In this document: positions 1-8,065 of the stretch, in pieces
Position numbering within the stretch: the first letter of the stretch is position 1
How the letters are laid out: every line of letters begins with the position of its first letter
NCBI GenBank assembly: GCA_051747385.1
Contig: JBNJGB010000009.1
Span: 1 to 64,000 of the forward strand
Length of the DNA stretch: 64,000 bases
Reading direction: 5' to 3'
DNA from: JBNJGB01 sp051747385
GTDB taxonomy: Bacteria; Myxococcota_A; UBA9042; PHBI01; JACKFB01
Program-made: the position numbers and the translations under genes
Notes under the pieces: generated by a model
What the model was told of the DNA's origin: nothing
Seen by the model: only the letters and a program-made list of their open reading frames with translations
Databases searched by the model: none

Positions 1-77
1 GGGCATCAGGGTCATCTGGGCCTCCACCGTTTTGGTTCAACTCGAGGTTACCAACCTGGTGCCCGCTCATAGCTTCT

Positions 78-661
78 TTGCCCTTGCCCTTGCCCTTGCG
101 CTTGCCTGCTCTCAGACGCGCAAAACCCATCGTTTCCGGGCGGGTGCATACCGGCGTCGGGCGTCGTAGCGCCNNNNNNNNNNNNNNNNNNNNNNNNNNN
201 NNNNNNNNNNNNNNNNNNNNNNNNNNNNNNNNNNNNNNNNNNNNNNNNNNNNNNNNNNNNNNNNNNNNNNNNNGCGCGGCCCACGCTTCTCCGACTTCGC
301 GCTTGCCCTGGACCGGGCCCCAGGGCGGTCGCAAAGTCGACCGCCCTCCCTTGCCCTTGCCCTTGCCCTTGCCCTTGCCTGCTCTCAGACGCGCAAAACC
401 CATCGTTTCCGGGCGGGTGCATACCGGCGTCGGGCGTCGTAGCGCCGCGCGGCCCACGCTTCTCCGACTTCGCGCTTGCCCTGGACCGGGCCCCAGGGCG
501 GTCGCAAAGTCGACCGCCCTCCCTTGCCCTTGCCCTTGCCCTTGCGCTTGCCTGCTCTCAGACGCGCAAAACCCATCGTTTCCGGGCGGGTGCATACCGG
601 CGCCGGGCGTCGTAGCGCCGCGCGGCCCACGCTTCTCCGACTTCGCGCTTGCCCTGGACCC
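78..661 (+). repeat. 173-bp tandem repeat array A1, interrupted by N gap
   Basis: The block GCTCTCAGACGCG starts at 108, 381 and 554. The last two are 173 bp apart. The first two are 273 bp apart, which is 173 plus the 100 N. Each unit carries a run of TTGCCC hexamers, a variable GC-rich segment, and a perfect hairpin (AGGGCGGTCG, six-base loop CAAAGT, CGACCGCCCT; for example 322-347). The same unit recurs in opposite orientation at 11944-12413. No gene is supported here: open frames across it encode only Pro-Leu repeats. Confidence 0.9.
174..273. other. Assembly gap (100 N) inside repeat array A1
   Basis: Exactly 100 N. The bases left of the gap (…GTAGCGCC) and right of it (GCGCGGCCC…) join without loss to give the sequence of an intact repeat unit. 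The gap is therefore a scaffold join placed at a collapsed repeat; the true number of units is unknown. Confidence 0.95.
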
Positions 662-897
662 GGTCCCGTCCATCACGGGAGCCTCCGTGAGGTGGCCCCG
701 TGGACGTGGACGTGGTCGACCCGGCCCCCGCGGGCATATCCGCTGCGCGGGCGGGGACGGCGGTCCCGCTGCCATCCGGTGGAGCGGGAGGTGACCGCCG
801 GGGACGGCGGTCCGAGTCCATCATTCCCCGTGTTCTCCGCGCCTTCGCGGCTTGGCGCCTTGGCGCGAGCCCTTCGCGACGGGCTCCGGGGGCTACC
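662..897. repeat. Gene-free stretch with dispersed GC-rich repeat (family B)
   Basis: No gene is supported here. From about 770 to 885 it contains a copy of a dispersed element: a hairpin GACCGCCG-GGGA-CGGCGGTC, then a segment ending in GCCTTGGCGCGAGCCC. Related copies lie near 23974-24046, 28373-28461, 33537-33618 (reverse), 58316-58410, 58669-58763 and 58979-59059. Confidence 0.7.
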
Positions 898-2853
898 CTA
901 CTGCCCGGGGTCGCTCATGCCGCCGGGGTAGCCGTAGCTCACGGCCTCGTTGAATCCGTATGCCGTCAGGCCGAACTCGCCGTCGCCGGAGGCGTCGTGC
1001 ACGCCGGCCTCGAGCTGCACGTAGGCCCGGGTCCAGGTGCCGGAGCCGATCGGCTCGAAGTCGCTCTCGGGGACCGCGACGTCGTCGATCTTCACCGTGG
1101 TCTCCGGCTTCTTTACGACGGTGACGTAGTTCTCCGTATAGTCGGGCGGGACCATGAGCACGTAGAAGTCGCGGAAGCGCTCCACGGGGACGGACAGGAT
1201 GAGGCTGGGGTCGCCCGTCCAGTCGTCGGTGGAGTGGGCGCTGATCAGGTACTGGCCGACCTGGAGCTTGCCCGTGCCGTGGATCTCGAACGACTGGTCC
1301 GTCGGGGCCTCGACCCACTCGCCGCGCTTGGCGAGGGTCACGCCGTCGACGCCGTCGATGGGCGGGTCCGTGGTGATGGTCACCTGGTCCTCGGCGGCCT
1401 GGATCCGCCAGAAGTCCACGTCCCCGCCGCGGGGCTTCGTCTTCACGGCGAGATAGTCGCTGCCCAGGATGCCCGGGGGCAGGAACTGCTCCTCGAGGTG
1501 ATCCGCGCAGCAGCTGTCGTCGCCTTCGGGGGCGATGACGGCCTCCTCGTGGCCGCCGAACACCGCCACCGGCTTGTTGGCCGTCACGGTGGAGCCCGTG
1601 AGGTCCGACACCTCGAAGAAGCTCTCCGGCGTCGCTTCCACGTTGAGAACCTCGCCCTTGTCCAGGGTGACGGTCTGCACGCCGCCCTCGTCCATCTCCG
1701 CGAGCTTCCCCCCGGCGGCGACGTGGGCGGTCACCGCGATGGTCACCTCCGTGTCCGCGAAGGGCGCCAGGACGGTGAACCAGCCGGACTGGTTCGGCAT
1801 GTCCATCCCCGGGATCGGGACCGGCGACAGCTCGTTGGCTGCGGTGGGCCAGGACAGAACCACGTACTCGCTGCCGAGGAACGGCTCGGGCAGGAGCAGG
1901 GACGCGTCGTTGGAGAACTGGTTGTCCCAGGGGTTGAACTGGTGGACGAGCACGGGGCGTGTGCTCGTGAAGCGGATCCCCTTCATGGCGGTCTCCGTGC
2001 CGGAGACGTTCTGCTTCGGCATCAGGAACACGCGCGACTGGCGGCCCGGGATCGTCGGGTCGTCCACGTCCACGGTGATCCCCTCGGGCGGCTCGAAGCT
2101 CACCTCGGCCATCAGCTCGCCGGGGTTGGCCACGACGATGGCGTGAGGCAGGTCCTCCGGCGTGGGCTCCAGGGACGGGTCCGGATAGTTGGGGAGGTCC
2201 ACGGTCCAGAAGGTGCAGCCCACGTAGGAGCCGAACTTGGGGTCGATGTCGCAGCTGATCCCGCACTTGCCGGAGGTGCAGTACTGCTGCCCGGGGCACT
2301 CCACCGGCTCCTCGAAGCCCGTGCCGTCGGCGTTGCACTGCTTCTTCATGTCGACGCCCTCGCAGAACCAGGACCCGGGCTCGCAGATGACCGGCGTGCA
2401 CGTCCCGTCCTGGCACCGGCCGTCGTTCGGGCACGGCTTCGGGTAGAAGGCCGTCCCGCTGTCGTCGCAGGTCCACAGGGCCCCGTCGCCCGAGCAGCCG
2501 TTTTCGGCGCCCGGCTCGCAGCCGTCGGGCTCCGGCTGGACGCAGTAGCCCTCGACGCAGGTGTAGGGATCCAGGCAGTCCTCGCAGCCGGCCGGCGGGA
2601 CGTCCTCGCCGGTGCCGTCCTCGGCGTCGACGTCGCCGCTCGTCGGAGCGTCCTCCCCGCCGGTGTCGTCCAGGGAGGCGTCCTCCTCGCCCAGGTCGCC
2701 GCCCCCGGTCGTGTCGCCGGAGAGGCCCCCGCCGCCGCCGTCCGAGTCGCTGCAGGCGGGCAGGAGGAAGAGGAGCGCCGCCGTCGTCATGGCCACCAGG
2801 AGGAGGGCCGGGACGGCGCGAAGATGGGAGCTCTCGGTACCGTGGATCTGCAT
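898..2853 (-). CDS. IgGFc-binding-domain-like surface lipoprotein
   Basis: Product of 651 residues. The N-terminus has a hydrophobic signal ending in the lipobox LLPAC, followed by a Ser/Asp/Gly-rich linker, so it is predicted to be a lipoprotein. Residues about 90-205 are Cys-rich, with CxxGxC-type short repeats. From about residue 215 the sequence resembles the N-terminal IgGFc-binding domain often found in Myxococcota: SRVFLMPK, a PVLVHQFNP block and a SNDASLLLP block. This domain is known as an adhesion or immunoglobulin-binding module in animals; its role in bacteria is unclear. The ATG at 2853 was chosen because it starts directly before the signal peptide; upstream in-frame codons would add a polar, unlikely extension. 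It is divergent from the esterase at 3002. Function inferred: extracellular binding or structural protein. Confidence 0.85.
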   Translation of the reverse strand: MQIHGTESSHLRAVPALLLVAMTTAALLFLLPACSDSDGGGGGLSGDTTGGGDLGEEDASLDDTGGEDAPTSGDVDAEDGTGEDVPPAGCEDCLDPYTCVEGYCVQPEPDGCEPGAENGCSGDGALWTCDDSGTAFYPKPCPNDGRCQDGTCTPVICEPGSWFCEGVDMKKQCNADGTGFEEPVECPGQQYCTSGKCGISCDIDPKFGSYVGCTFWTVDLPNYPDPSLEPTPEDLPHAIVVANPGELMAEVSFEPPEGITVDVDDPTIPGRQSRVFLMPKQNVSGTETAMKGIRFTSTRPVLVHQFNPWDNQFSNDASLLLPEPFLGSEYVVLSWPTAANELSPVPIPGMDMPNQSGWFTVLAPFADTEVTIAVTAHVAAGGKLAEMDEGGVQTVTLDKGEVLNVEATPESFFEVSDLTGSTVTANKPVAVFGGHEEAVIAPEGDDSCCADHLEEQFLPPGILGSDYLAVKTKPRGGDVDFWRIQAAEDQVTITTDPPIDGVDGVTLAKRGEWVEAPTDQSFEIHGTGKLQVGQYLISAHSTDDWTGDPSLILSVPVERFRDFYVLMVPPDYTENYVTVVKKPETTVKIDDVAVPESDFEPIGSGTWTRAYVQLEAGVHDASGDGEFGLTAYGFNEAVSYGYPGGMSDPGQ

Positions 2854-3001
2854 GGCGCGGGAGTTTAGCAGGGATCCGGCGCTTCGAGTCCAGCGCTTCG
2901 TGATGAGAACCGACACCCGGTCATCCCCCATGCGGGACGGCGCTTGCGGCAGAGGGGGGCGGACGTGCCACAATCGCCGCCTCCCCGGGACGGAGGTGGG
3001 G

Positions 3002-3901
3002 ATGCGTCACAGCCGAACGAGCCTCGTCGTGCGCGCACTGTGGATCGCCGCTGCGCTGCTCGTCGCGCCGACCGAGGCCGTCGCTGGACGGGCGGCGGGG
3101 ACGGAGCACCCGCGCGTGTCGCGCGAGGCCTTCCACGCCGAGGCCCTGCGCGCGACGCGCCACTACACCGTCTATCGGCCGCCGGGCTATGACGAGGACG
3201 ACGGGCGCCGCTATCCCGTCCTGTACCTGCTCCACGGCCTCGGCGGGGACGACGGCGACTGGTTCGAGCACGGACGCCTCGCCCGTCACCTGGACCGGGC
3301 CATCGCCGAGGAGCGCCTGCCCCCGATCCTGGCCGTGGCCCCCGACGGGGACGACGGCTACTGGACCAACCACGCCCCCCGCGACGGACGGCCGGGCCCC
3401 CGGTTCGGGGACCTCGTCGCGGAGGACCTGGTCCGCGCGGTCGACGCCCGCCACCGCACCATCCCCGACGCGGAGCACCGGGTCCTCGCCGGCGTCTCCA
3501 TGGGCGGCTTCGGAGCGCTGTCGCTGGCGCTCGTGCACCCGCGGCGCTTCGGGGCGGCCGTGAGCCTGTCCGGGGCGCTCTTCCCGGAGGTGCCGGACCA
3601 CCGCGAGGTCTACCGGAGGGCGTGGGGGCACCCGCCCGAGCCCGAGCGGTTCCGTCGCGTCAGCCCGCAGCACCTCCTCGCGAAGGTCCCCGAAGGCCGC
3701 GTGCCCGCGATCTACCTGCACTGTGGCGACGACGATCCCCTCGGCTTCCTGCCGTACACCCTGAAGGCCCACCGCACCCTGGCGCGGCGCGGCGTCGAGC
3801 ACGAGCTCCGGATCTCCGACGGGCGCCACTCGTGGGCCGTCTGGGAGCGCCAGGCCGACGACTGGCTGGCCTTCGTCCGGGAGGTCCTCGAGGGCTCGTG
3901 A
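3002..3901 (+). CDS. Secreted esterase, esterase D / S-formylglutathione hydrolase-like alpha/beta hydrolase
   Basis: Product of 299 residues. It begins with a signal peptide (hydrophobic ALWIAAALLVAP, cleavage probably near AVAG), so it is predicted to be exported. The body matches the putative esterase family (PF00756 type): YPVLYLLHGLGGDDGDW forms the oxyanion region, GVSMGG carries the nucleophilic serine, CGDDDPLG supplies the acid, and GRHSWAVW the catalytic histidine. All triad parts are visible, so an active carboxylesterase is likely; the natural substrate is unknown. The ATG at 3002 follows a strong GGAGGTGGGG ribosome-binding site. A copy of intergenic repeat C follows at 3949. Confidence 0.88.
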   Translation: MRHSRTSLVVRALWIAAALLVAPTEAVAGRAAGTEHPRVSREAFHAEALRATRHYTVYRPPGYDEDDGRRYPVLYLLHGLGGDDGDWFEHGRLARHLDRAIAEERLPPILAVAPDGDDGYWTNHAPRDGRPGPRFGDLVAEDLVRAVDARHRTIPDAEHRVLAGVSMGGFGALSLALVHPRRFGAAVSLSGALFPEVPDHREVYRRAWGHPPEPERFRRVSPQHLLAKVPEGRVPAIYLHCGDDDPLGFLPYTLKAHRTLARRGVEHELRISDGRHSWAVWERQADDWLAFVREVLEGS

Positions 3902-3948
3902 GCCGCTCGCCCCGGATCCGCTGACGGTGACGCCTGTCGAGGAGCCCG

Positions 3949-3989
3949 AATCGGTGGGCGAATGCCGGAACAGGCGGCGGATCCGGGCC
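3949..3989 (+). repeat. Fragment of palindromic intergenic repeat C
   Basis: Starts with CGAATCGGTGGGCGAATG and continues through CCGGAACAGGCGGCGGAT. This matches the 3' part of the larger elements at 10074-10229 and 38099-38252; the palindromic 5' half is absent. Confidence 0.75.
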
Positions 3990-3992
3990 CAC

Positions 3993-4020
3993 TTGCGCGC
4001 CTCCAGCGGGCTGCTATACG
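3993..4020 (+). promoter_or_regulatory. Sigma70-like promoter of the aldolase gene
   Basis: TTGCGC (3993-3998), a 16-base spacer and TATACG (4015-4020), placed about 43 bases before the aldolase ATG. Pattern recognition only. Confidence 0.45.
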
Positions 4021-4062
4021 GTCGCTCGTATCCCCCACACCTCACGAGGCGAGGAGGCGTCC

Positions 4063-4995
4063 ATGGCCACGAGCACCGATCGCGTCCGTCAGATCCTGAG
4101 CTGGTACGGCGCCGACAACCCCGGCGTGAAGACCAACCTGTACCGGATGCTGAGCACCGGGCGCCTGGCCGGCACGGGCAAGATGGTGATCCTGCCGGTC
4201 GACCAGGGCTTCGAGCACGGTCCGGCCCGCAGCTTCGCGAAGAACCCGCCGGCCTACGATCCGCGGTATCACTTCGAGCTGGCCATCGACGCCGGATGCA
4301 ACGCCTACGCGGCGCCCCTGGGCTTCCTCGAGGCCGGGGCCGCGGACTACGCCGGGCAGATCCCCCTCATCCTCAAGACCAACAACAACAACTCGTTGTT
4401 CACGGGAGACAACCCGGACCAGGCCATCACGGGCTCCGTGGACGACGCCCTGCGCCTCGGGTGCTCGGCCATCGGCTTCACCATCTACCCGGGCTCGTCG
4501 CACGCCCTGGAGGAGATGGAGGAGATCCGCGCCATGGCGCAGGAGGCCAAGGCCAAGGGGCTGGTGGTCGTCATCTGGTCCTACGCCCGCGGCGAGGGGC
4601 TGCCCAAGGAGGCCGAGACCGGCGTCGACGTGATCTCCTACGCGGCGCACATGGCCTGCCAGCTCGGCGCCCACATCGTGAAGGTGAAGCCGCCGACGGA
4701 CTACCTGCACCTCGGCGCCGCGGCGAAGGTCTACGAGAGCACCGGGCGGCCCATCGGGACCCTGGCCGACCGCGTCCGCGACGTCGTGCAGTCGTGCTTC
4801 AACGGGCGCCGCATCCTCATCTTCTCGGGCGGCGCGGCCAAGGGGACCGAGGAGGTGCTCGCCGAGATCCGGGAGATCGCCAAGGGGGGCGCCTTCGGCT
4901 CCATCATGGGCCGCAACGCCTTCCAGCGCCCGAAGGAGGAGGCCATCGACCTCCTGCAGAAGGTGATGGACATCCACGCCGAGGCGGCCTCCTAG
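4063..4995 (+). CDS. fbaB: Class I fructose-bisphosphate aldolase (DhnA/FbaB type)
   Basis: Product of 310 residues. It catalyses reversible cleavage of fructose 1,6-bisphosphate into two triose phosphates in the cytoplasm (glycolysis and gluconeogenesis). The family signature is clear throughout: GRLAGTG then ILPVDQGFEHG near residues 33-52, ELAIDAGCN near 72-80, the Schiff-base lysine in GAHIVKVKP (about K207), and a phosphate-binding SGGAAKG loop near the C-terminus. Length is normal for the archaeal/DhnA class. The ATG at 4063 follows a GAGGAGG ribosome-binding site. The stop codon overlaps the stop of the convergent methyltransferase gene by three bases in a shared CTAG. Gene symbol is by similarity to E. 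coli fbaB. Confidence 0.95.
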   Translation: MATSTDRVRQILSWYGADNPGVKTNLYRMLSTGRLAGTGKMVILPVDQGFEHGPARSFAKNPPAYDPRYHFELAIDAGCNAYAAPLGFLEAGAADYAGQIPLILKTNNNNSLFTGDNPDQAITGSVDDALRLGCSAIGFTIYPGSSHALEEMEEIRAMAQEAKAKGLVVVIWSYARGEGLPKEAETGVDVISYAAHMACQLGAHIVKVKPPTDYLHLGAAAKVYESTGRPIGTLADRVRDVVQSCFNGRRILIFSGGAAKGTEEVLAEIREIAKGGAFGSIMGRNAFQRPKEEAIDLLQKVMDIHAEAAS

Positions 4996-6035
4996 AGGAC
5001 GTCGGCCGCCTCCCGGGCGATCCACGGATCCCGGATGGCGGCCGCCACCTCGGCCGCCTCGCGCTCGGCTCCTCGCCCCGCGAGGTGTCGCGCCAGGAGC
5101 AGCCTGGCCTCGTCGGCCACCTCACCGTCTCCATGGGTCAGACCGGCCAGGAGGGCTGTCGCCTCCTCCGGTCGCCGCGTGCCGCCAAGCAGGGCCGCCA
5201 GGTGCAGGCGCGCCCGCGGGCCGACCGTCTCGTCGTCCGCCAGGGCGCGGAGTGTCCGCTCGGCGTCCCGGATCCGGCCCGACGCGGCGAGGGCCACGGC
5301 GCGCCAGAGGGCAGCGTCGGGCCCCGCCTCGCCCGCGAGCGCCTCCCGGGCCGCGGCGTGTTCTCCCGCCGCCAGGTGGACACGGGCGCGCTCCACGGGC
5401 GCGTTCGGGAGCCACCGGCGCAGCCCGTCCGCCCGATCCCGCCGCAGCACGAGGAGGGCCTCGCCCGGGAGCACGTCCTCCCGGACGGCCACCACCGGGG
5501 CGACGCGCCGCGCGGCCGACCACACGGCCTGCAGGTCGGCCACCGCGAGGCTGCTGCCGCCCGCGTGCCGATCGGCCACCGCCAGGTCGACGACGAGCAC
5601 GCGCCGAGCGCGGCTCCACAGGGCCTCCATGGCGGCGACGACCGCCCGGGTGTGTCCCTCCGAGGGGCCCGTGTTGAAGGTGCCGCTGCACACCACCGCG
5701 TCGGCCTCCGGCCCGCCGATGGTGGCGTCCGCCACGGCCAGGTCCGCGTCCGGTCGTCGCTCTCTGGCGCGCTCGATCATGTGGGAGAGGATGTCCTCCC
5801 CGCGATAGCGTCCGCGCCAGCCCAACCCGTCGAGCACGTCGAGCAGGGCGCCCTCGCCGCAGCCCGCGTCCAGCAGCGAGGAGCTCTCCTCCAGCGGGCC
5901 GACGGCCTCCACGGCGGCCCGCAGGCGAACCGCGTGCAGGGCGTCGGACTCCCAGCCGACCCGGCGCGCGGCGGACGCGGCCTGCCGGAGGGGCAGGTAG
6001 AACGAGCGGGCGGCCTGCTCCACCTGGCGGCTCAC
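4992..6035 (-). CDS. SAM-dependent methyltransferase with helical C-terminal repeat region
   Basis: Product of 347 residues. Residues about 50-150 look like a class I methyltransferase: SLLDAGCGEGALLDVL is motif I, and ADLAVADATIGG is followed by ADAVVCSGTFNTG. The C-terminal 140 residues are Ala/Arg/Glu-rich helical repeats resembling TPR-type hairpins (HLAAGEHAAAREAL, ALAASGRIRDAERTL, LLARHLAGRGAEREA). Substrate unknown. The start is GTG at 6035, overlapping the TGA stop of the upstream kinase in GTGA, so the two are probably translationally coupled. It converges on the aldolase gene with overlapping stops. Confidence 0.8.
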   Translation of the reverse strand: MSRQVEQAARSFYLPLRQAASAARRVGWESDALHAVRLRAAVEAVGPLEESSSLLDAGCGEGALLDVLDGLGWRGRYRGEDILSHMIERARERRPDADLAVADATIGGPEADAVVCSGTFNTGPSEGHTRAVVAAMEALWSRARRVLVVDLAVADRHAGGSSLAVADLQAVWSAARRVAPVVAVREDVLPGEALLVLRRDRADGLRRWLPNAPVERARVHLAAGEHAAAREALAGEAGPDAALWRAVALAASGRIRDAERTLRALADDETVGPRARLHLAALLGGTRRPEEATALLAGLTHGDGEVADEARLLLARHLAGRGAEREAAEVAAAIRDPWIAREAADVL

Positions 6036-7999
6036 GGCTCGACGGCCTCCAGGGCGTCCCGGACCGCGCGGAGGAGGTGGGCCGCCCGGAAGGGCTTCCG
6101 GACCACCGGCGCCGCGGACAGGGCGTTCGGCTCCGCGATGCGCTGGGCGTCCGAGTGGCCCGTGCAGAAGATGATGGGCAGGTCCGGCAGGGCGTCACGG
6201 AGTCGCCCGAACGTCTCGGTCCCGTCCACGGGATGCATCATCACGTCGAGGATGACCAGCGCGTAGCGCTCGGGTGTCGCCAGGACGATGTCGATGGCCT
6301 CCCGGCCGCTCGAGGCGGTGACGATGGCATAGCCGGCGCCCTCCAGGAGGTCCTTGAGGAGCTGGCGCACGCTCGGCTCGTCGTCGACCACCAGGATGGT
6401 GTCCCCGTTGTCGGAGCCCTCGGCTGGCGGGCCGTCGGACGAGGCCTCGGCCCCGGCGTCCCACGAGGGCGGCGTGCCCCCTGCTGCGCGCCGCGAGCCG
6501 CTCGTCGCCGCCGGGAGGAGGATGCGGAAGCTGGCGCCCTCGCCGAGAGCCGAGTCCACGGTGACGACGCCGCCGTGATCCACGGCCACGCCGTATGCGA
6601 TGGCACAGCCGAGCCCGGAGCCCCCGTCGTCCGCGCGAGTCGTGAACAGGGGCTCGAAGACCCGGGCGCGCACGCTCTCGGTCATCCCGGGGCCGTCGTC
6701 GCGGATCTCGATGACCGCGGCGCGTGGCGCGGCGATACGCGAGGCCTCGTCCGGCGTGGCCGGGCGTGCCTCCACGATGATCCGGCTCCCACGGCCCTCG
6801 GCGCAGGCGTGGGCCGCGTTCAGGATGAGGTTCAGCACGGCCTCGTCGAGGCGCCCGCGAGCCGCCTGGACCGGTGGCGTGTCGGGGTGGAGGCTCGTCT
6901 CCAGGCGGAGGCCGGCGGGGATGGAGGCCCGGGCCAGCTCCACGGAGCCGCTCACGGCGTCGGACGGCGGGATGAGCTCCCGTCGGGGCGCGTGGGTGGA
7001 CCCTCGCGCGAAGCCCAGGAGGCGGTCGGTCAGCCGGGCGCCCTGCTCGGCGGCGGAGGTGATGAGCCGGACCTTCCGGGCCTCGGTCGTGCCCTCGGGG
7101 AGTCGTTCCATGAGAAGGTCCGCGTGGCCGAGGATGCTCACCAGCAGGTTGTTGAAGTCGTGGGCGACGTCTCGCGCGAGCTGCCCCAGGCTGCGAAGCG
7201 TCTCCGTGCGCTCCAGCCGGAGCTCCAACTCCACGCGCTCGGTGATGTCCACGAGGACCCCGTCCACGCGGACGAGTCGGCCGTCCCGCAGGACGGGGCG
7301 GGCCCGATCCATCACGTAGCGGAGCGTATCGCCGCGGTCCGGTCGGACGCGGTACGTGGCCTGGGTCGGCGCGCCGCTCCGCGCGAGGGTCTCCAGGTGC
7401 GCCTCGTGGATGGGGCGATCCTCCGCGACCACCAGGCGAGACCACAGGTCGGGGTCATCGAGGAAGTCCGCGGGGGGGTGGCCCGTGAGCTCCTCGATGG
7501 CCGGGCTCACGTAGCGGAACGTCCGATCGGCCGCCATGCTGTAGAGGGGATCCCGGACCACGCCGGCCAGGTCCGGCACGTGGCGCTCCGTGTCCTGGAC
7601 GGCGGCCCGGCGGAGTCCATCGGCCACCAGGTGACGGATGACGGCGTCCATCCGCTCGTCGAACGTCCCGCGCATGTCGGATCGCCGGTTGTCGTCCAGC
7701 TGGGCGGCCATGTCCCGCCGGACCTGGCGCGCGAGGTGCTGGACGTGCTCCAGGGCGCGTGTGCTCGAGATGCCGTTCGGGTGCCAGCCGGCCAGCCAGC
7801 GCTCGAAGGCGCCCAGGTCACCGCTGGCCACGCTCCTCAGCGCTTCTCGCGCGAGGACGGCGAGCGCACGACGCTCCTCCCCTTCGCGCTCCGCGCCGCT
7901 TCTGCGGTGACCGCTTCCGCCTTCGATCCAGCGCTTCAGGAGCTCGTCCATCCGATCGAGCAGCGTCCGCTCGACGATGTTCTCGGGCCGCCCGGACAT
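6032..7999 (-). CDS. PAS hybrid histidine kinase with C-terminal receiver domain
   Basis: Product of 655 residues with no transmembrane segment, so a cytoplasmic sensor. Order: helical N-terminal region (1-140), PAS domain (about 141-262), HisKA with phospho-acceptor H280 in DVAHDFNNLL, HATPase with N box around N394, G1 DDGPGM and G2 GGSGLGCAIA, then a receiver domain from about 533 with acidic pocket VVDDE, phospho-acceptor D585 in ILDVMM and K635. All catalytic motifs are intact. The ATG at 7999 was chosen over an upstream alternative because the additional residues are low-complexity Arg/Pro. An Hpt protein encoded at 11246-11647 could accept the phosphate from the receiver; that link is inference. 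Coupled to the methyltransferase gene by a GTGA overlap. Confidence 0.92.
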   Translation of the reverse strand: MSGRPENIVERTLLDRMDELLKRWIEGGSGHRRSGAEREGEERRALAVLAREALRSVASGDLGAFERWLAGWHPNGISSTRALEHVQHLARQVRRDMAAQLDDNRRSDMRGTFDERMDAVIRHLVADGLRRAAVQDTERHVPDLAGVVRDPLYSMAADRTFRYVSPAIEELTGHPPADFLDDPDLWSRLVVAEDRPIHEAHLETLARSGAPTQATYRVRPDRGDTLRYVMDRARPVLRDGRLVRVDGVLVDITERVELELRLERTETLRSLGQLARDVAHDFNNLLVSILGHADLLMERLPEGTTEARKVRLITSAAEQGARLTDRLLGFARGSTHAPRRELIPPSDAVSGSVELARASIPAGLRLETSLHPDTPPVQAARGRLDEAVLNLILNAAHACAEGRGSRIIVEARPATPDEASRIAAPRAAVIEIRDDGPGMTESVRARVFEPLFTTRADDGGSGLGCAIAYGVAVDHGGVVTVDSALGEGASFRILLPAATSGSRRAAGGTPPSWDAGAEASSDGPPAEGSDNGDTILVVDDEPSVRQLLKDLLEGAGYAIVTASSGREAIDIVLATPERYALVILDVMMHPVDGTETFGRLRDALPDLPIIFCTGHSDAQRIAEPNALSAAPVVRKPFRAAHLLRAVRDALEAVEP

Positions 8000-8065
8000 C
8001 CCCCCAATCCTAGCCCCTTCGCAACGCGGTGGGAAGGGGAAGCGCCGCCGCGTCACCCGGGATCG

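Noticed and set aside
700..2868. A 722-codon open frame on the plus strand
   Set aside because: Antisense of the IgGFc-binding-like lipoprotein; no domain and typical shadow composition.
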